Of a stretch of DNA of 64,000 bases, positions 1 to 11,794 are shown piece by piece. This DNA comes from Mycoplasma seminis (GTDB lineage: Bacteria > Bacillota_I > Bacilli_A > Mycoplasmatales > Metamycoplasmataceae). Below the pieces are notes generated by a model that saw only the letters and a list, made by a program, of their open reading frames with translations, did not search any database and had not been told where the DNA came from. A program made the translations under genes and the position numbers. The stretch spans positions 1 to 64,000 of the forward strand of contig NZ_CP132191.1 of the NCBI RefSeq assembly GCF_030718845.1, written 5' to 3'. Positions within the stretch are counted from its first letter, which is position 1. Every line of letters begins with the position of its first letter.

Positions 1-39
1 TTTATTAACATACTTTTAAAAAACTTATAAAATTAGTTT

Positions 40-1437
40 ATGAATAACTTATTTAAAGAAGAAGAAAATAACAATCACGAAGTTAAATTGGATGTTTTGA
101 ATGAGGTTTTTGTAGAGTATATGAAAAACGAAATTCAAGATAACATGCTTTTTAGAACATTTTTTAAAAATTTAAAGATTTTATCTTTTGAAAATAATGA
201 AGTAGTTATCTTTTTCCCAAAAGTTTATCCAGACTTATTCAACTTTAAAAAATATTACAATGATATTTTCGTTAAAGCGGTAAATGAGGTTTTTGGAGAA
301 GGTGTTACTTTTAAAATTATTGATAAAGATTATTTAGAAGCTTCAAAAAATGCTGAAAAAGTCATTAAAAAAGCTGATAATTTAATAAAACCTTCAAATT
401 CAGGTAACCTTGACCAGACTTTTGATACTTATGTTGAAAGTAACTTTAATAAAGAAGCTTTAAATATTTGTAAATCAATTGCTGCGGGTGAATATAACTT
501 TAATGTTTTATTTATTTCAGGAAATTCTGGATTAGGGAAAACTCACTTAGTTAATGCTTTAAATAATGAATTTTGTAAACAAGGTAAAAAAGTTTTTATT
601 ATTAACCCAATTTCATTTTCACCTTGACTTACTAATTTATTAAAAGAAAATGATCCTAAAAAGTTGTTTAATACCCATAAAAGACTAGTTGAAAACTATG
701 ATTTACTAATTTTTGACGATTTTCAAATTTTCGGAGAAGGAAATAAAAAATCAACTAAAGACTTTATCTTCCAAATTTTAGATGGTAGAATGCAGAAAGA
801 TAAAATTACTGTCTTCTGTAGTGATAAAGATATCAATCAAATATCTACAATGTTTGATAATCGTCTGATTACTCGTCTTCAATCAGGGTTTATTACTAAA
901 ATTAAGCAGCCTGATATGGATGATTTATCAAAATTATTAGATTCGTTTTTAGATGATATTGAACTTAATAATGAATTAATTTCTAATGAGGCTAAAGATT
1001 TCATCATTAGAAACCATACAGCTTCAATCAGAACCCTTTTAGGTGCTGTTAAACGTATTTCTCATTATAAAAAAGATATTTTGAAGTCACCAAAAGAATA
1101 TATAGATAAAACTATAACTAATATTTTTGCTGATGTAGTTCAACAACAAGAAAATATTACACCTGATGTAATTATTAAAGCTGTTTCTAAGTATTATAAA
1201 ATTCCAGTTAAAGATATTTTATCTAACTCAAGAAAAGCTGAAATAGTTGTTGCAAGACATATTGCAATGTACATGATTTCAATTCAATTAGATTATTCTT
1301 CTACTGAATTAGGTAAAGTATTTAAAAAGGATCACTCAACCGTTTTAAACGCTTTAAACAAATTTAAAAACTCAGATGACGAAAGTTTAAAAAGAACAAT
1401 TCAAGAACTTAGAAACCAAATATATAAGATTAATTAA
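40..1437 (+). CDS. dnaA: Chromosomal replication initiator DnaA
   Basis: This 465-aa ATPase binds DnaA boxes and opens the origin. The Walker A motif GNSGLGKT lies at about residues 161-168 and is followed by THLVNAL. A Walker B-like LLIFDDFQ follows. The C-terminal helix-turn-helix domain carries the signature KDHSTVLNALNKF. One in-frame UGA (position 625) is read as Trp, so under the standard code the gene looks split. It precedes dnaN in the usual origin order. Upstream, TTATTAACA at 2-10 resembles a DnaA box and could allow self-regulation (inference). Identification is secure. Confidence 0.97.
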
Positions 1438-1572
1438 CAAGTAATCCACAAGTTATAAAAAATTTAATTTTAAGCAAAAAGTTAATTTAAATTAGATTTT
1501 TATAACTAAAAATAACTTTTTACAAGTTATCAACATATCCACAACATATATTATTAATATAAAGGAGATTTT
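1438..1572. other. Probable origin region (oriC) between dnaA and dnaN
   Basis: This is a 135-bp, very AT-rich gap with several DnaA-box-like 9-mers: TAATCCACA (1442-1450), TTATCAACA (1527-1535) and ATATCCACA (1535-1543). All are near matches to the consensus TTATCCACA. In mollicutes the origin normally lies beside dnaA. The dnaN ribosome-binding site AAAGGAG (1560-1566) sits at the right edge. Functional origin activity is inferred from position and boxes. Confidence 0.7.
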
Positions 1573-2922
1573 ATGAAATTCACTATTTCTAAATCTAAAA
1601 TTGACCAATTAGTTGAATTTATTTCAACTTATATAGATAGTAATGATACATTTATTCCATTTAGATGTATTTATATGCATATTGATACAGAAAAATTAAC
1701 ATTAGTAGGAGCTTCTTCTACTCTTGCTGCTAGAAAAATAATTGATTTAAATGATAATGATATTCAATTAGAAAGAACTGGTAGTTTTTACTTATCAGCT
1801 AACTTATTAAAAAATATTATTAAGAAATTTGATAAACAAATTACATTTGATGCTAAAGAAAATTTAATTGATATTTATGAAGGATCAACATTATTTACAT
1901 TAACTAAATTAAACGCTGGTTTATATCCAAAAATTGATTTTGAAGATACAGATAATCAAGTTCAAATCAATTCACAAAAATTTGATAAAGCTATTTATGA
2001 TGTATCTACATCAACAAGTTCATCAAATGATAGATTAAATTCTTTAATTTATAAATGTATTAATATAACAGCTAAAAATTCTGATGAATTAAGATTCTTA
2101 GCAACAGATTCATATCGTTTATCCACAGAAATTATTAAAGTTTCTAAACCCATTACAATTGATTTAACAATAGATAATAAAAACCTTAAGAAACTTATTA
2201 CTAAAGAAACACCAGAAACAGTTAATTTATTCTTTAATCAAGATAAAATTGGTATTTCTTATGATAATACAGTGGTTTGAACAGCTGTAAACAGAACTCA
2301 ATTCCTTGATGTTTCAGCATTATTCCAAGTTAAATACACAAGAAACTTTAAAATCGAAAAAGAAGAACTTTTAAAAACAATCAATAAAGCTTTATTCTAT
2401 CAAACAGATAAAGATAAGAAAATGGAATTTAGCTTTGAAAACCATAAATTAAAAATCAATTATGAAGTTCCTGAAATAGGAACAGCTAGTGCTGAATCTG
2501 ATGCTTTAGAAATTGTTGAAGGTAATGAAATTGAATTTGACTTCAACTACAACTACGTTAAAGATGCTGTATCAGCTTTAGATTCAGGAATGTTGAATAT
2601 CTTTGTATCTGATTCAGAAGATAAATTACTATTTATTTCAGAAAATGATCCACACCACATTCAATTAATTACACCTATGAGAAAGTACTATTCATCTCAA
2701 AAAATAATGACAGTAGCAATTAAAGGTGGATCAATTAAATTAAGTCAATTTCTTAAAAAAATCGATGAAATAGATACAGGTGGTCAAGCAAAAGAATTTA
2801 TAAAAAATAACTCTATTACAATAAATGGTGAACAACCAAAAGGTAGAGGAAGTAAAATAAAAGTAGGAGATATAGTTTGAATTAATAATTCAATCTATTC
2901 GATAACTGCTAAAGAAGAATAG
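1573..2922 (+). CDS. dnaN: DNA polymerase III beta clamp (DnaN) with C-terminal S4-like/YaaA domain
   Basis: The sliding clamp tethers the replicative polymerase. The 449-aa reading frame is longer than the usual clamp of about 370 aa. The clamp proper ends at IQLITPMR, like the normal DnaN terminus. After residue 378 the frame continues without a stop into about 70 residues (IKLSQFLKK, SGG-type DTGGQAKEF, ITINGE, GRGSKIKVGDIVW). That stretch resembles Bacillus YaaA, an S4-like RNA-binding protein normally encoded just downstream of dnaN. UGA codons at 2278 and 2878 are read as Trp. An internal ATG at 2707 could restart translation, but no Shine-Dalgarno precedes it. The start at 1573 follows AAAGGAG. 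Confidence 0.93.
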
Positions 2923-2948
2923 AAAAATCACTCGTTTGAGTGATTTTT
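2923..2948. terminator. Bidirectional terminator between dnaN and the lipoprotein gene
   Basis: AAAAATCACTC, a GTTT loop, then GAGTGATTTTT. It lies between two convergent genes and has A/T tails on both sides, so it can serve both. Confidence 0.85.
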
Positions 2949-2964
2949 AAATTAGCTTTTAAAA

Positions 2965-4305
2965 CTATTTTGCTGGTGTAGCAGCTGCTGAACCATTACC
3001 TGTTTGTGTACCTGTAGCAGGAGCAGGAGTTGTGGTTGATGTATTTGTTCCTGTAGTTGTTGTAGCAGGAGCTGATGGTGTGAATACTCAACCTGAAGCA
3101 GCAAGTAATTCATTAGCTTTATCAAAGTTAAATGCGCTTGAACCAACTGCTTGTTTTACTCAGCTTCCGTATGATGTGTTTCCTGGGATTAAGATGTAAC
3201 TTGCGGCGAAATCTTCTTTTTCAAATTTATTTGTTTTTATATTGAAGTATACAGATTTATTGTTTACATCTGTGTTTCCAAATAAAATACCATATCCGTT
3301 GTTAGCATCTTTTAAAGCAGCAACAACTTCAGCTGATTTAATTCCTTGTTGTTTTGAGAAGTTGTCGTTAAAGTCTGAGATATCATCTCCAACTCTCATA
3401 ACAACTTTAAATTGTGCTTGAACTTTATCAATTGTTAATTTATTTGTGTTGATGTAGTGCATTCTTTCTTCTTTAGAAACTTTAACATCTCTGTTTGCTT
3501 GGCTAAATGGTTTTTGAGGTGTTGCACTTTCTGTACCTTGCATTCATCAAATTCATTCAGGCATTAATTTAGCATCAAGACCTAAATTTACTAAGTTAGT
3601 TTTTGAGGCTTCAACTTCACCTTTGATTTTACCATTTGAACTATCGTTTTGATTTCTGTTTGAGTTGAACATTACAACTCCACCTTTTTCTCAAACGTGT
3701 TTGATGAATTTAATTGCTCCAGCAACTTCTTGAGATTTAGCTTGCATTACAAAATCATGTCATGTAGTTAAACTAAATGTTGTGTTGTTTTTTACTAAGT
3801 AGTTTTGGTATGCAAAGTTATTTAAAACTGTTTCATCTAAGTCCATAAATACAACAGGAATAAATTTACCTTCTTCTGTAGCTGTAACGGTAACAGCTGA
3901 ACCTTTTGAGTCAACATTTGTTAATGAAACATTAGGTTGTGTAATCATTGCGTCAAAAGCAGCTGTAGCTTGTTTGTAAACTTCCATTCCCATAGCTTCT
4001 TTTTCAGCTGAAATACTGTTCCATGTGTTTGATGATGTTAATGAAACTGTATTGTATCTTTTAATAGCATCTGCTAATTCTTGAGTTTTGCTTGTTAAAT
4101 TAGTTTGTGCTGTTGTTAATTCTTGAGTTTTGTTTGTTAAATCTGTTTGTGCTGTTGTTAATTGAGCTTTAGTATCAGCTAATTGTTTTTCTAAGTCTTT
4201 AATTTTTTTATCATTATCTGATGGTGTACATGATACTGCAACAGCAGGAATAATAGCAGTAGCTGCACCTCCAAAAGTTAATAATAATTTAGAAACTTTA
4301 TTCAT
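2965..4305 (-). CDS. Lipoprotein acid phosphatase, e(P4)/class C HAD type
   Basis: This 446-aa surface lipoprotein is likely a phosphomonoesterase or 5'-nucleotidase. The signal peptide ends in a lipobox with Cys at about residue 26 (PAVAVSC). A coiled-coil segment (about 30-90) contains near-identical LTTAQTxLTxKTQEL repeats. The HAD nucleophile motif DLDETVLNN begins at about residue 155. A later NSNR segment and a conserved KTNLVNLGL segment fit lipoprotein e(P4) proteins. The last 40 or so residues are Thr/Pro/Ala-rich low complexity. Several UGA codons are Trp. AAGGAG precedes the start. The gene stands alone and is convergent with dnaN. Substrate is unknown. Confidence 0.85.
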
Positions 4306-4411
4306 TTGTTAATTCTCCTTAAAATTGTTATTGTGTTATAACACTTTTATTTTATTCTTATTTAGTTTCTGTATATCAATTAGTATTTATAAAATATAGC
4401 AAAATATACAT

Positions 4412-5695
4412 GGACAACTTATTTGGACTCCCCTCCTTATAAATTGTCTATTTTTTTGATTAAGAATTTAAAGCATAAAATTGATTAGGAGTTAATCATC
4501 CTAAATTAGATTGAATTCTTTCCGAATTATAATATTCAATAAAATCTTTGATAATTACTAATAATTCATCATATGAAGTTGTGTTGTAATTAACAAAATT
4601 TAAACATTCAGATTTTAAAATCGAGAAGAAATATTCTGCTTCTCTATTGTCTAGAGAATTGCCTACTCTACTCATCGATATAGTCCCGTTTTTAGAATTA
4701 ATTAATTCAATATACTCTTTTGAAGTGTATTGATAACCGTGATTTGAGTGAATTATTCATGGTGAATCAAATTCTAATTCTTTTATATGCGAAATAACAA
4801 GTTCAGTATCATTTCTGGTTGAGACATTATAATTTAACACTCTTTTTGTTTTATGATTTATTGCGACTGATAAAAATAAGTGATTTAATACATATTTTAA
4901 ATCGTAAGGAACTTTTAGGTATGTAACATCTGTTGCTACAATATTTCTATTTTCTTTATCGTTATAATCTCTTTTAACTATGTTGTCACATTGTGCAGAA
5001 GTATTTTTAATTTCTCTTTCTTTTTGTTTTTGTCTAACTCTACATTTAAGGCCTATTTGTTTCATTCTTCTTCCTATTGTTCTAGAAGAAATCTTAATAC
5101 CGTATTCTTTTTCTAATACAGCAGAAATTCTAGCTCTTCCAAAATTTCTTTTGTGCTTGTAAAACACTTCTTTAATTTCATTTTCATATTCAATTTCTTT
5201 ATCTGAATTTTTAGAAGTTTTTTGGCTTAATAAATTAAATAAAGTGCTTCTAGACATGTTAAAAGATTTAGCTATTTCAGCTTTACTTGATTTAATATTT
5301 TTGATTTTGTTCAAATCTTCTTCAGGAATATCTTTGACAATTTCTCCATATTTTTGTCAAATTTCTAGTATTGTAACCATATCGTCTTTTGAAATCTTGT
5401 TTCAATTAACTTTTGTATTTTTTCTTTTTCTTCCACGTTTATCTTTTGATAATTTGTAAACTACTTCTTTATTCATATTATGTAAATTATAATGTTTTAT
5501 AAATTCAATAATTTCCATTAATTGATTTTTTGGTAGTTGAATATTTGTGGCTATTTCAAATAAATTTATGAATTTTTCATAAGGAAATTTATTTCTTTCT
5601 ATAGTGAGAATACAATTGAATAATCTTTCCATTAATGATTTATTCAAAACAATTTGCTCTTTTATCATAACTTTTACAGTCTAAATAAAGTGTCC
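4412..5695 (-). mobile_element. IS3-family insertion sequence
   Basis: The ends form an imperfect inverted repeat: GGACAACTTATTTGGACTC (4412-4430) against the reverse complement of CAGTCTAAATAAAGTGTCC (5677-5695), 15 of 19 matching. The element holds one transposase reading frame. I could not recognise a target duplication at its edges. Confidence 0.75.
4460..5668 (-). CDS. IS3-family transposase, single frame, probably inactive
   Basis: This 402-aa protein has an N-terminal helix-turn-helix (KAEIAKSFNMSRSTLFNLL), an HTH_21-like segment (NFGRARISAVLEKEYGI) and an integrase core. The first Asp of the DDE triad is in ATDVTYL, and the Glu is in NSLDNREAEYFFSILKSE. At the second position the usual HSDxG reads HSNHGYQYTS, so catalytic Asp is replaced by Asn. 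This should abolish transposition by this copy unless supplied in trans (inference). UGA codons at 5402, 5357 and elsewhere are Trp. Confidence 0.85.
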
Positions 5696-6082
5696 TAGTT
5701 TACAAAAATAGAAACATTACCACATTTTTGAATGTTTTATTAAAAACAAAATTAAAAATCTTTATTTATAAATTAAATACACAATAATTATTTATATTTT
5801 TCGTTTGCATCGAAATTTAAACACTATTAAATTATTGTGAAAAAAGTATGAAAAATATGGAAAATTCCACATTTTATGAAACTTTTCCAGTTTTTATTAC
5901 TGATGGATTTTGCTATAAAATTGATTTTTGAACATTTTTCTATGGTGTAAAAAATAAAAAAATAAAGATAAAAATATTTAAGCCTAATAATAAGAAACAA
6001 AAGCATTTCTTTAGGTTAAGTGCTGTTGGAAAATGATATTGCAATTTGGTATAGAATTAAATTAGGGTCAAAAGGAGAATTT
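5696..6082. other. AT-rich non-coding stretch upstream of the 531-aa gene
   Basis: No credible gene is seen in this 387-bp stretch. It holds TTCCACATTTTATG at 5865-5878. The reverse complement of that 14-mer occurs in both leaders of the peptidase modules (21747-21760 and 26075-26088). A related ACCACATTTTTGAA lies near 5718. The start of the next gene is set by AAAAGGAG just before ATG 6083. Confidence 0.5.
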
Positions 6083-7678
6083 ATGAACAAAGATAAAAAA
6101 ACAAAAAACAAAAACTTAAATACTTTAATTCAAGATGAAAATTTTATGCAATTTTGCGGATTGGAAATACAAACATCTACAAGCGACAATATAGATGAAT
6201 TGATAGAATTGAATCATATATATGAAACAAAGCAAATATTAGATAAGATTGACAATAAAATAGTTTTCACTGAAAATAAATCTTTTACTGTTTTGAAAGA
6301 ATTTATTCAATTCTTAAAAGTGTTTTCAAAATATGAAAATTACACCAATAAAAAACAACAATTTGAATGAATTTTAGAATTGTATTTATATGATTTCTTT
6401 GTTGCGAACATGTCACTAAATGATTTAGAAGATAAATTATCAATACACTATGAAGATTTAAGAAAAAAGATTGATAAAGATTTTATTAAAGAATTCGATA
6501 CTCATGTTAAAAACAATGACTTATTTAATTTATTAACTGAAAAATGTTTCTTATTTTACTCAAAATTAGATACAAAAACAAGTAAAGAAGATTTTGTTTA
6601 TGAATTAGATAATGAAAGAAATGTATATAAATTATCTCCAGTAGTAAATAAAGCTGCAGCAATTAATAATCAAATGTATTATTGATTATTACCTATAATT
6701 TTTACAATTACAAAAATTTGTAATAAAACAATATGTAAAAAAGAAACTGATTTAAAAACTATTTTAAACAAACCTAATAAAGTTCTTAAATACTTTTTAA
6801 ACGGAAATGAAAATTATGTTTTAGATTTAGATAAAAAAGATTTTAGTACTAGCACAATGTGAAAAACGAATAAAAACGAAATAAGAAATTACGTTTTTGA
6901 AACATTAAATAATATATTTTATTTAATTGATAACAAACATAATTCATGAAGTTATGATGAAGCTAGAAATGCAACAAAATGTGCACATAAAACTCAAGAT
7001 AATAACCAAATCACAATTGGTACATGTAATCAAGGGATTGAATTAATTTATGAATTAATAGAAAATATTAATTACTTTAAAGACCAAGACATAGATGTAA
7101 AAGTTTGAAACTTATACTTAACAAAATACATTAGATCAACAATTATTCCATTTGCTTTTAAAACTCGTTTACCTAAAGAAGAAGAAAACGATGAAGAAAT
7201 TATAAAATTCAGCGAATATATGGAAAATGATTTTGGTTTTTTAGTTAATTTAATAAATCAAAAAATTATTAAAAAACTAATTAAAATTAAAACAGCAAAT
7301 GATGAAGAGTTTAAATACTCTGATGAACTTTATGAATCTAGATACAAGAAGTTTATAGATTCATTTTATGATGAAAAACCAACATTATTTAGCGCTGATA
7401 AAGCGGAAAGATTTAAGAAAATACAAAGTATTTTATGACTAATTGCTGAAATATATAATATTGAAAATGGTTTATTTAAAGAAGCTACAACGGTTGAATC
7501 AATTACATTACAAGAAATATATGATTTAATTAGAAATCAAAACTTTAACTTTATTAAATATAGTAAAAAAACATTAATTAAAAACAAATGAAATTCACCT
7601 AGAAGTATAAATTCAAGAGGTATAACTTTTGAAGATTTAAAAGACGCTTTAGCTAAAGCACATGAAGAATTAAATTAA
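6083..7678 (+). CDS. Hypothetical 531-aa cytoplasmic protein
   Basis: I do not recognise the family. The product is highly charged and rich in Lys, Glu, Asn and Asp. It has no signal peptide and no clear membrane segment, and looks alpha-helical throughout. Notable segments are CAHKTQDNNQITIGTCNQG near the middle and SPRSINSRGITFEDLKDAL near the C terminus. Several UGA codons (first at 6368) are Trp. AAAAGGAG lies at a good distance from ATG 6083, so I prefer this start to the upstream ATG at 6020. It is flanked by an IS3 element and serS and ends at a strong terminator. Its stand-alone position beside an IS suggests an accessory gene, but no function can be assigned. Confidence 0.8.
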
Positions 7679-7683
7679 TTAAA

Positions 7684-7725
7684 AAAATCCAAATAACACT
7701 ATGACATAATGTTGTTTGGATTTTT
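7684..7725. terminator. Terminator shared by the 531-aa gene and serS
   Basis: Long hairpin with arms AAATCCAAATAACA and TGTTGTTTGGATTT and T tails on both sides, between convergent genes. Confidence 0.8.
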
Positions 7726-7728
7726 ATA

Positions 7729-8994
<1,266 letters not shown>

Positions 8995-9155
8995 TTTAAC
9001 CTCTTATCTATTTTTGAAAATTATACAACAATTAAAAAATATATTTTGACATTAAAAAAGCTTTTTGTTTTGCTCGGATAAAAAGCACTAAAAATAAGCA
9101 ATTTTAGTAGTGATTTTAGGGTAAATTTTCAAAATTCAAAAAATGAGTTTTTGTG

Positions 9156-9161
9156 TATAAT
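9156..9161 (+). promoter_or_regulatory. Probable -10 element of the rpmH operon
   Basis: TATAAT follows TTTTTGTG and is about 50 bp before rpmH. No good -35 hexamer is seen, as is common in mycoplasmas. The 200-bp gap to serS contains no gene. Confidence 0.55.
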
Positions 9162-9212
9162 ATAAGCACGCTTATAATATAATTGTAAAATCATTCACAA
9201 GGAGGAAAGAAT

Positions 9213-9359
9213 ATGAGCAAAAGAACATACCAACCAAACAAGCGTAAACACGCTAAAGTTCACGGTTTTAGAGCTAGAATGAAAACAGCTAACGGTAGAA
9301 AAGTATTAGCTAGAAGAAGAGCTAAAGGTAGAAAAAGATTAACAGTTTCTGATAAATAA
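9213..9359 (+). CDS. rpmH: Ribosomal protein L34
   Basis: This basic 48-aa protein of the large subunit has the typical start [19 protein letters not shown] and an Arg/Lys-rich C terminus. A strong AAGGAGG precedes the start. It heads the rpmH-rnpA-yidC cluster that commonly lies near the bacterial origin. It is below the usual length cutoff of gene finders but unmistakable. Confidence 0.97.
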   Translation: MSKRTYQPNKRKHAKVHGFRARMKTANGRKVLARRRAKGRKRLTVSDK

Positions 9360-9367
9360 TTTCTAAA

Positions 9368-9709
9368 ATGAAAAAGCAATATCGACTTAGAAAAAACTGA
9401 GAATTTAACAATGTATTAAACTCGGGCAAAAAGAATTGTCTCGCAAATAAATATCTAATTGTTTATTCAGTAAAAAGCAATACTTTTAGGGCAGGATTAA
9501 CTGTACCGAAAAAATTTGCTAATGCAGTTGGTCGTAATTTATACAAAAGACAATTAAGAGCAATAATACATGATTTAAATCTCTATGATTTGAATTATGA
9601 TTTTGTGTTTATTGTTCGCAAAGATTTTATCAATAGCGACTTTCAAGTAAAGAAAGAAGCAATTGCTAAACTTTTTGAGAAATTTAGGAAAAATGAAAAA
9701 GACGAATAA
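9368..9709 (+). CDS. rnpA: Ribonuclease P protein component
   Basis: This 113-aa basic protein assists RNase P RNA in maturing tRNA 5' ends. The family signature appears as AVGRNLYKRQLRAIIHD, where RNxxKRxxR is the conserved RNR-type motif, and FVFIVRKDF is also typical. It begins 8 bp after rpmH, and its end overlaps the start of yidC by 17 bp. One UGA (in LRKNWEF) is Trp. The catalytic RNA gene was not seen in the window. Confidence 0.93.
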
Positions 9710-11756
9710 TAATTTTCAATATTTTACCAATAGTGAAGATCCAAAACAAAAAAGAAAAGAAGGATGAAGAAAATTCTTAAAATGATTTAAAATCGTCTTT
9801 TATGTTTTTGTTTTCGGTTTAACAATAACAGGGTGTGTGCAAGCGTTTGCACTTAAGAATTCATATAACGTAGGTAACGGTATTGAGTTTTATAGAAATA
9901 AAAACGACATTGCACCTAGAGTTAATACTTTAAAAAATAAAACAGAAGAAATTAATTACACAGAAAACAATAATGACAAAAAAGAAGAAAAATTCACTGT
10001 CGATGTATTAACAGCTGACACTGAAGCTAACTTCTTTGTTCGTGATTCTAAAGTTTTAGAAGCACTTAGAAATCAAACAGAAAAAAATGGTGGAAACTAT
10101 GGACAACCTGATAAATATTTAGTTGCTTTCCAACTACCTGAAAACAAATCACTTGAAGCTGAAGGTTTATCAACAGCTAAAGATTCAATTTTTGGAACAA
10201 ATGGAAATGATCCTAAATACTTATTTAGATCACAAACATCTCCAAATTATGAATATGTAACAAATGCAAAAAACAGTGATATTTACTTATTCGCATTTAA
10301 ATATGACTGAAAAAATGATAAAGAAAAAGATTTATTACCTAAAGTTCTTAATACTAAGTTCATGGAAACTGCTACAACTTCAATTACCATTGTAGATAAA
10401 CAAGGAAATGAAGCTAAAGTTACAGTTCCTGTAACTACTTCAGATGGTAGTTTAGCTATCACAGATATTTCAGGAGTGCTTCATGTAAATACCCCTAAAA
10501 ATATTTATAAAGAAGATAAATCAAACTTTGATGAAGCTCAAAGAAATGCAAATAGAATGTTTGCTAGAGATATCTTACAAGCATTTTATGATTACAGTTT
10601 TGGTAAAGGTACTGAATTCGCTAAAGAATTAGGTGCTACACCATCGGAATTCATTAAAAACTTAATTGATAACATTGGAACAAAAATTAATGAATCAAAT
10701 GGAACAACACCATTATTCTACTTAACACCAAAACAATTTAGCATGTTAAATCAATATCAAAAAGTAATGAGCGAATACTTAGGTCAACTCCAATACTTTA
10801 ATAGAGATAATGTAAGCATGCAAAGATGAAGTGAGTTAGAAAAAGCACAACTTAATGCTGATCAAACTCAATATGTTGATAAATTTGACTACAAGAAAAA
10901 CACCTTATATTCACAAAATGCTTCAGTAGTACCATTTGGTGGAGATTATGCAATTCAACCAATTGTTACTTGAGGAGAGGCTTGAAAATATGGTCCATTC
11001 TATGGTTTATTAGTCTACCCACTTTCTGTTTTAATTCAATCATTACGTCAAGCTATGCCTGATTGAGATGGTTGAGCAGCTATTATTGCTATCCTTATAG
11101 CTATTATCCTTACTCGTTTAATAGGGCTTGCAATTACATTTAGATCAACTGTTATGCAACAAGTAATGGAAGAGCTTAAATATAAAAAAGCAGCTATTGA
11201 AGCCAAATATAAAGGTCTTGAGCAGAATAAAGCTATGAAGATGAAAAAACAACAAGAACTTTCAGCTTTATATAGTAAATACAATATAAACCCAGCTGAC
11301 CAGTTTGGTACAATGATACTTTCGATGCCGTTATTCTTCGCTATGTGAAGGGTTATTCAAAGTATTCCAGAAATTAAAGAGACAACGTGATTAGGAGTTA
11401 ACTTCGCATCTATCTCATATAAGAGATTATTCGATGGAAACTGAGCTTATTTATGAGTTTTAGCAGCAGTTATTATCTTCCAAATTCTTTCTATGTTGAT
11501 ACCAAAATTACTCAACAAGAAAAATTTCAAGAGAAGAACAACTATTGCTGAAGCTGAAGCCTTGAAGAAATCCGAGAGAACACAAACAATTATGATGATT
11601 GTATTCACTGTAATTACAGTTATGTTCTCAGCTGGAGTTCAAGTCTACTGAATCTTTGGTTCAATATGAACAATTTTACAAACGATTGTAATTCACTACT
11701 TAACTCAATCACAATGATTTAAACGCAAATATATGTCTAAATATTTAAAAAGATAA
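9693..11756 (+). CDS. yidC: Membrane protein insertase YidC
   Basis: This 687-aa protein inserts membrane proteins with or without Sec. A first membrane segment lies at about residues 27-47. A large extracytoplasmic region follows to about residue 430, and then comes the conserved multi-span 60KD_IMP core (PVLIQSLRQAMPDWDGW-like segment, QQVMEELKYKKAAIEAKYKG, PLFFAMWRVIQSIPEI). The gene overlaps rnpA, as is common. Many UGA codons are Trp. Its last 330 or so bases are duplicated downstream at 13665-13997 because of the adjacent IS. This copy is intact. Confidence 0.95.
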
Positions 11757-11794
11757 TTAATAGGAATCTCGCAAGAGATTTTTTTAATACTTGT
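11424..11794. repeat. Left copy of a 371-bp direct repeat flanking an IS
   Basis: This segment covers the yidC 3' end, its terminator and the following bases up to ACTTGT. It recurs almost perfectly at 13665-14036. The two copies differ by one substitution near 11524 and a change in the terminator T-run. The repeat abuts both ends of the IS1634-like element exactly, as a target duplication would. Confidence 0.92.
11765..11785 (+). terminator. yidC terminator
   Basis: AATCTC-GCAA-GAGATT followed by T5. A near-identical copy lies at 14005-14028 inside the repeated segment. Confidence 0.85.

Noticed and set aside
2952-3146. Gln/Leu-rich 64-codon frame on the minus strand
   Set aside because: It is an out-of-frame reading of the Thr/Pro-rich tail of the lipoprotein phosphatase and lacks a ribosome-binding site.
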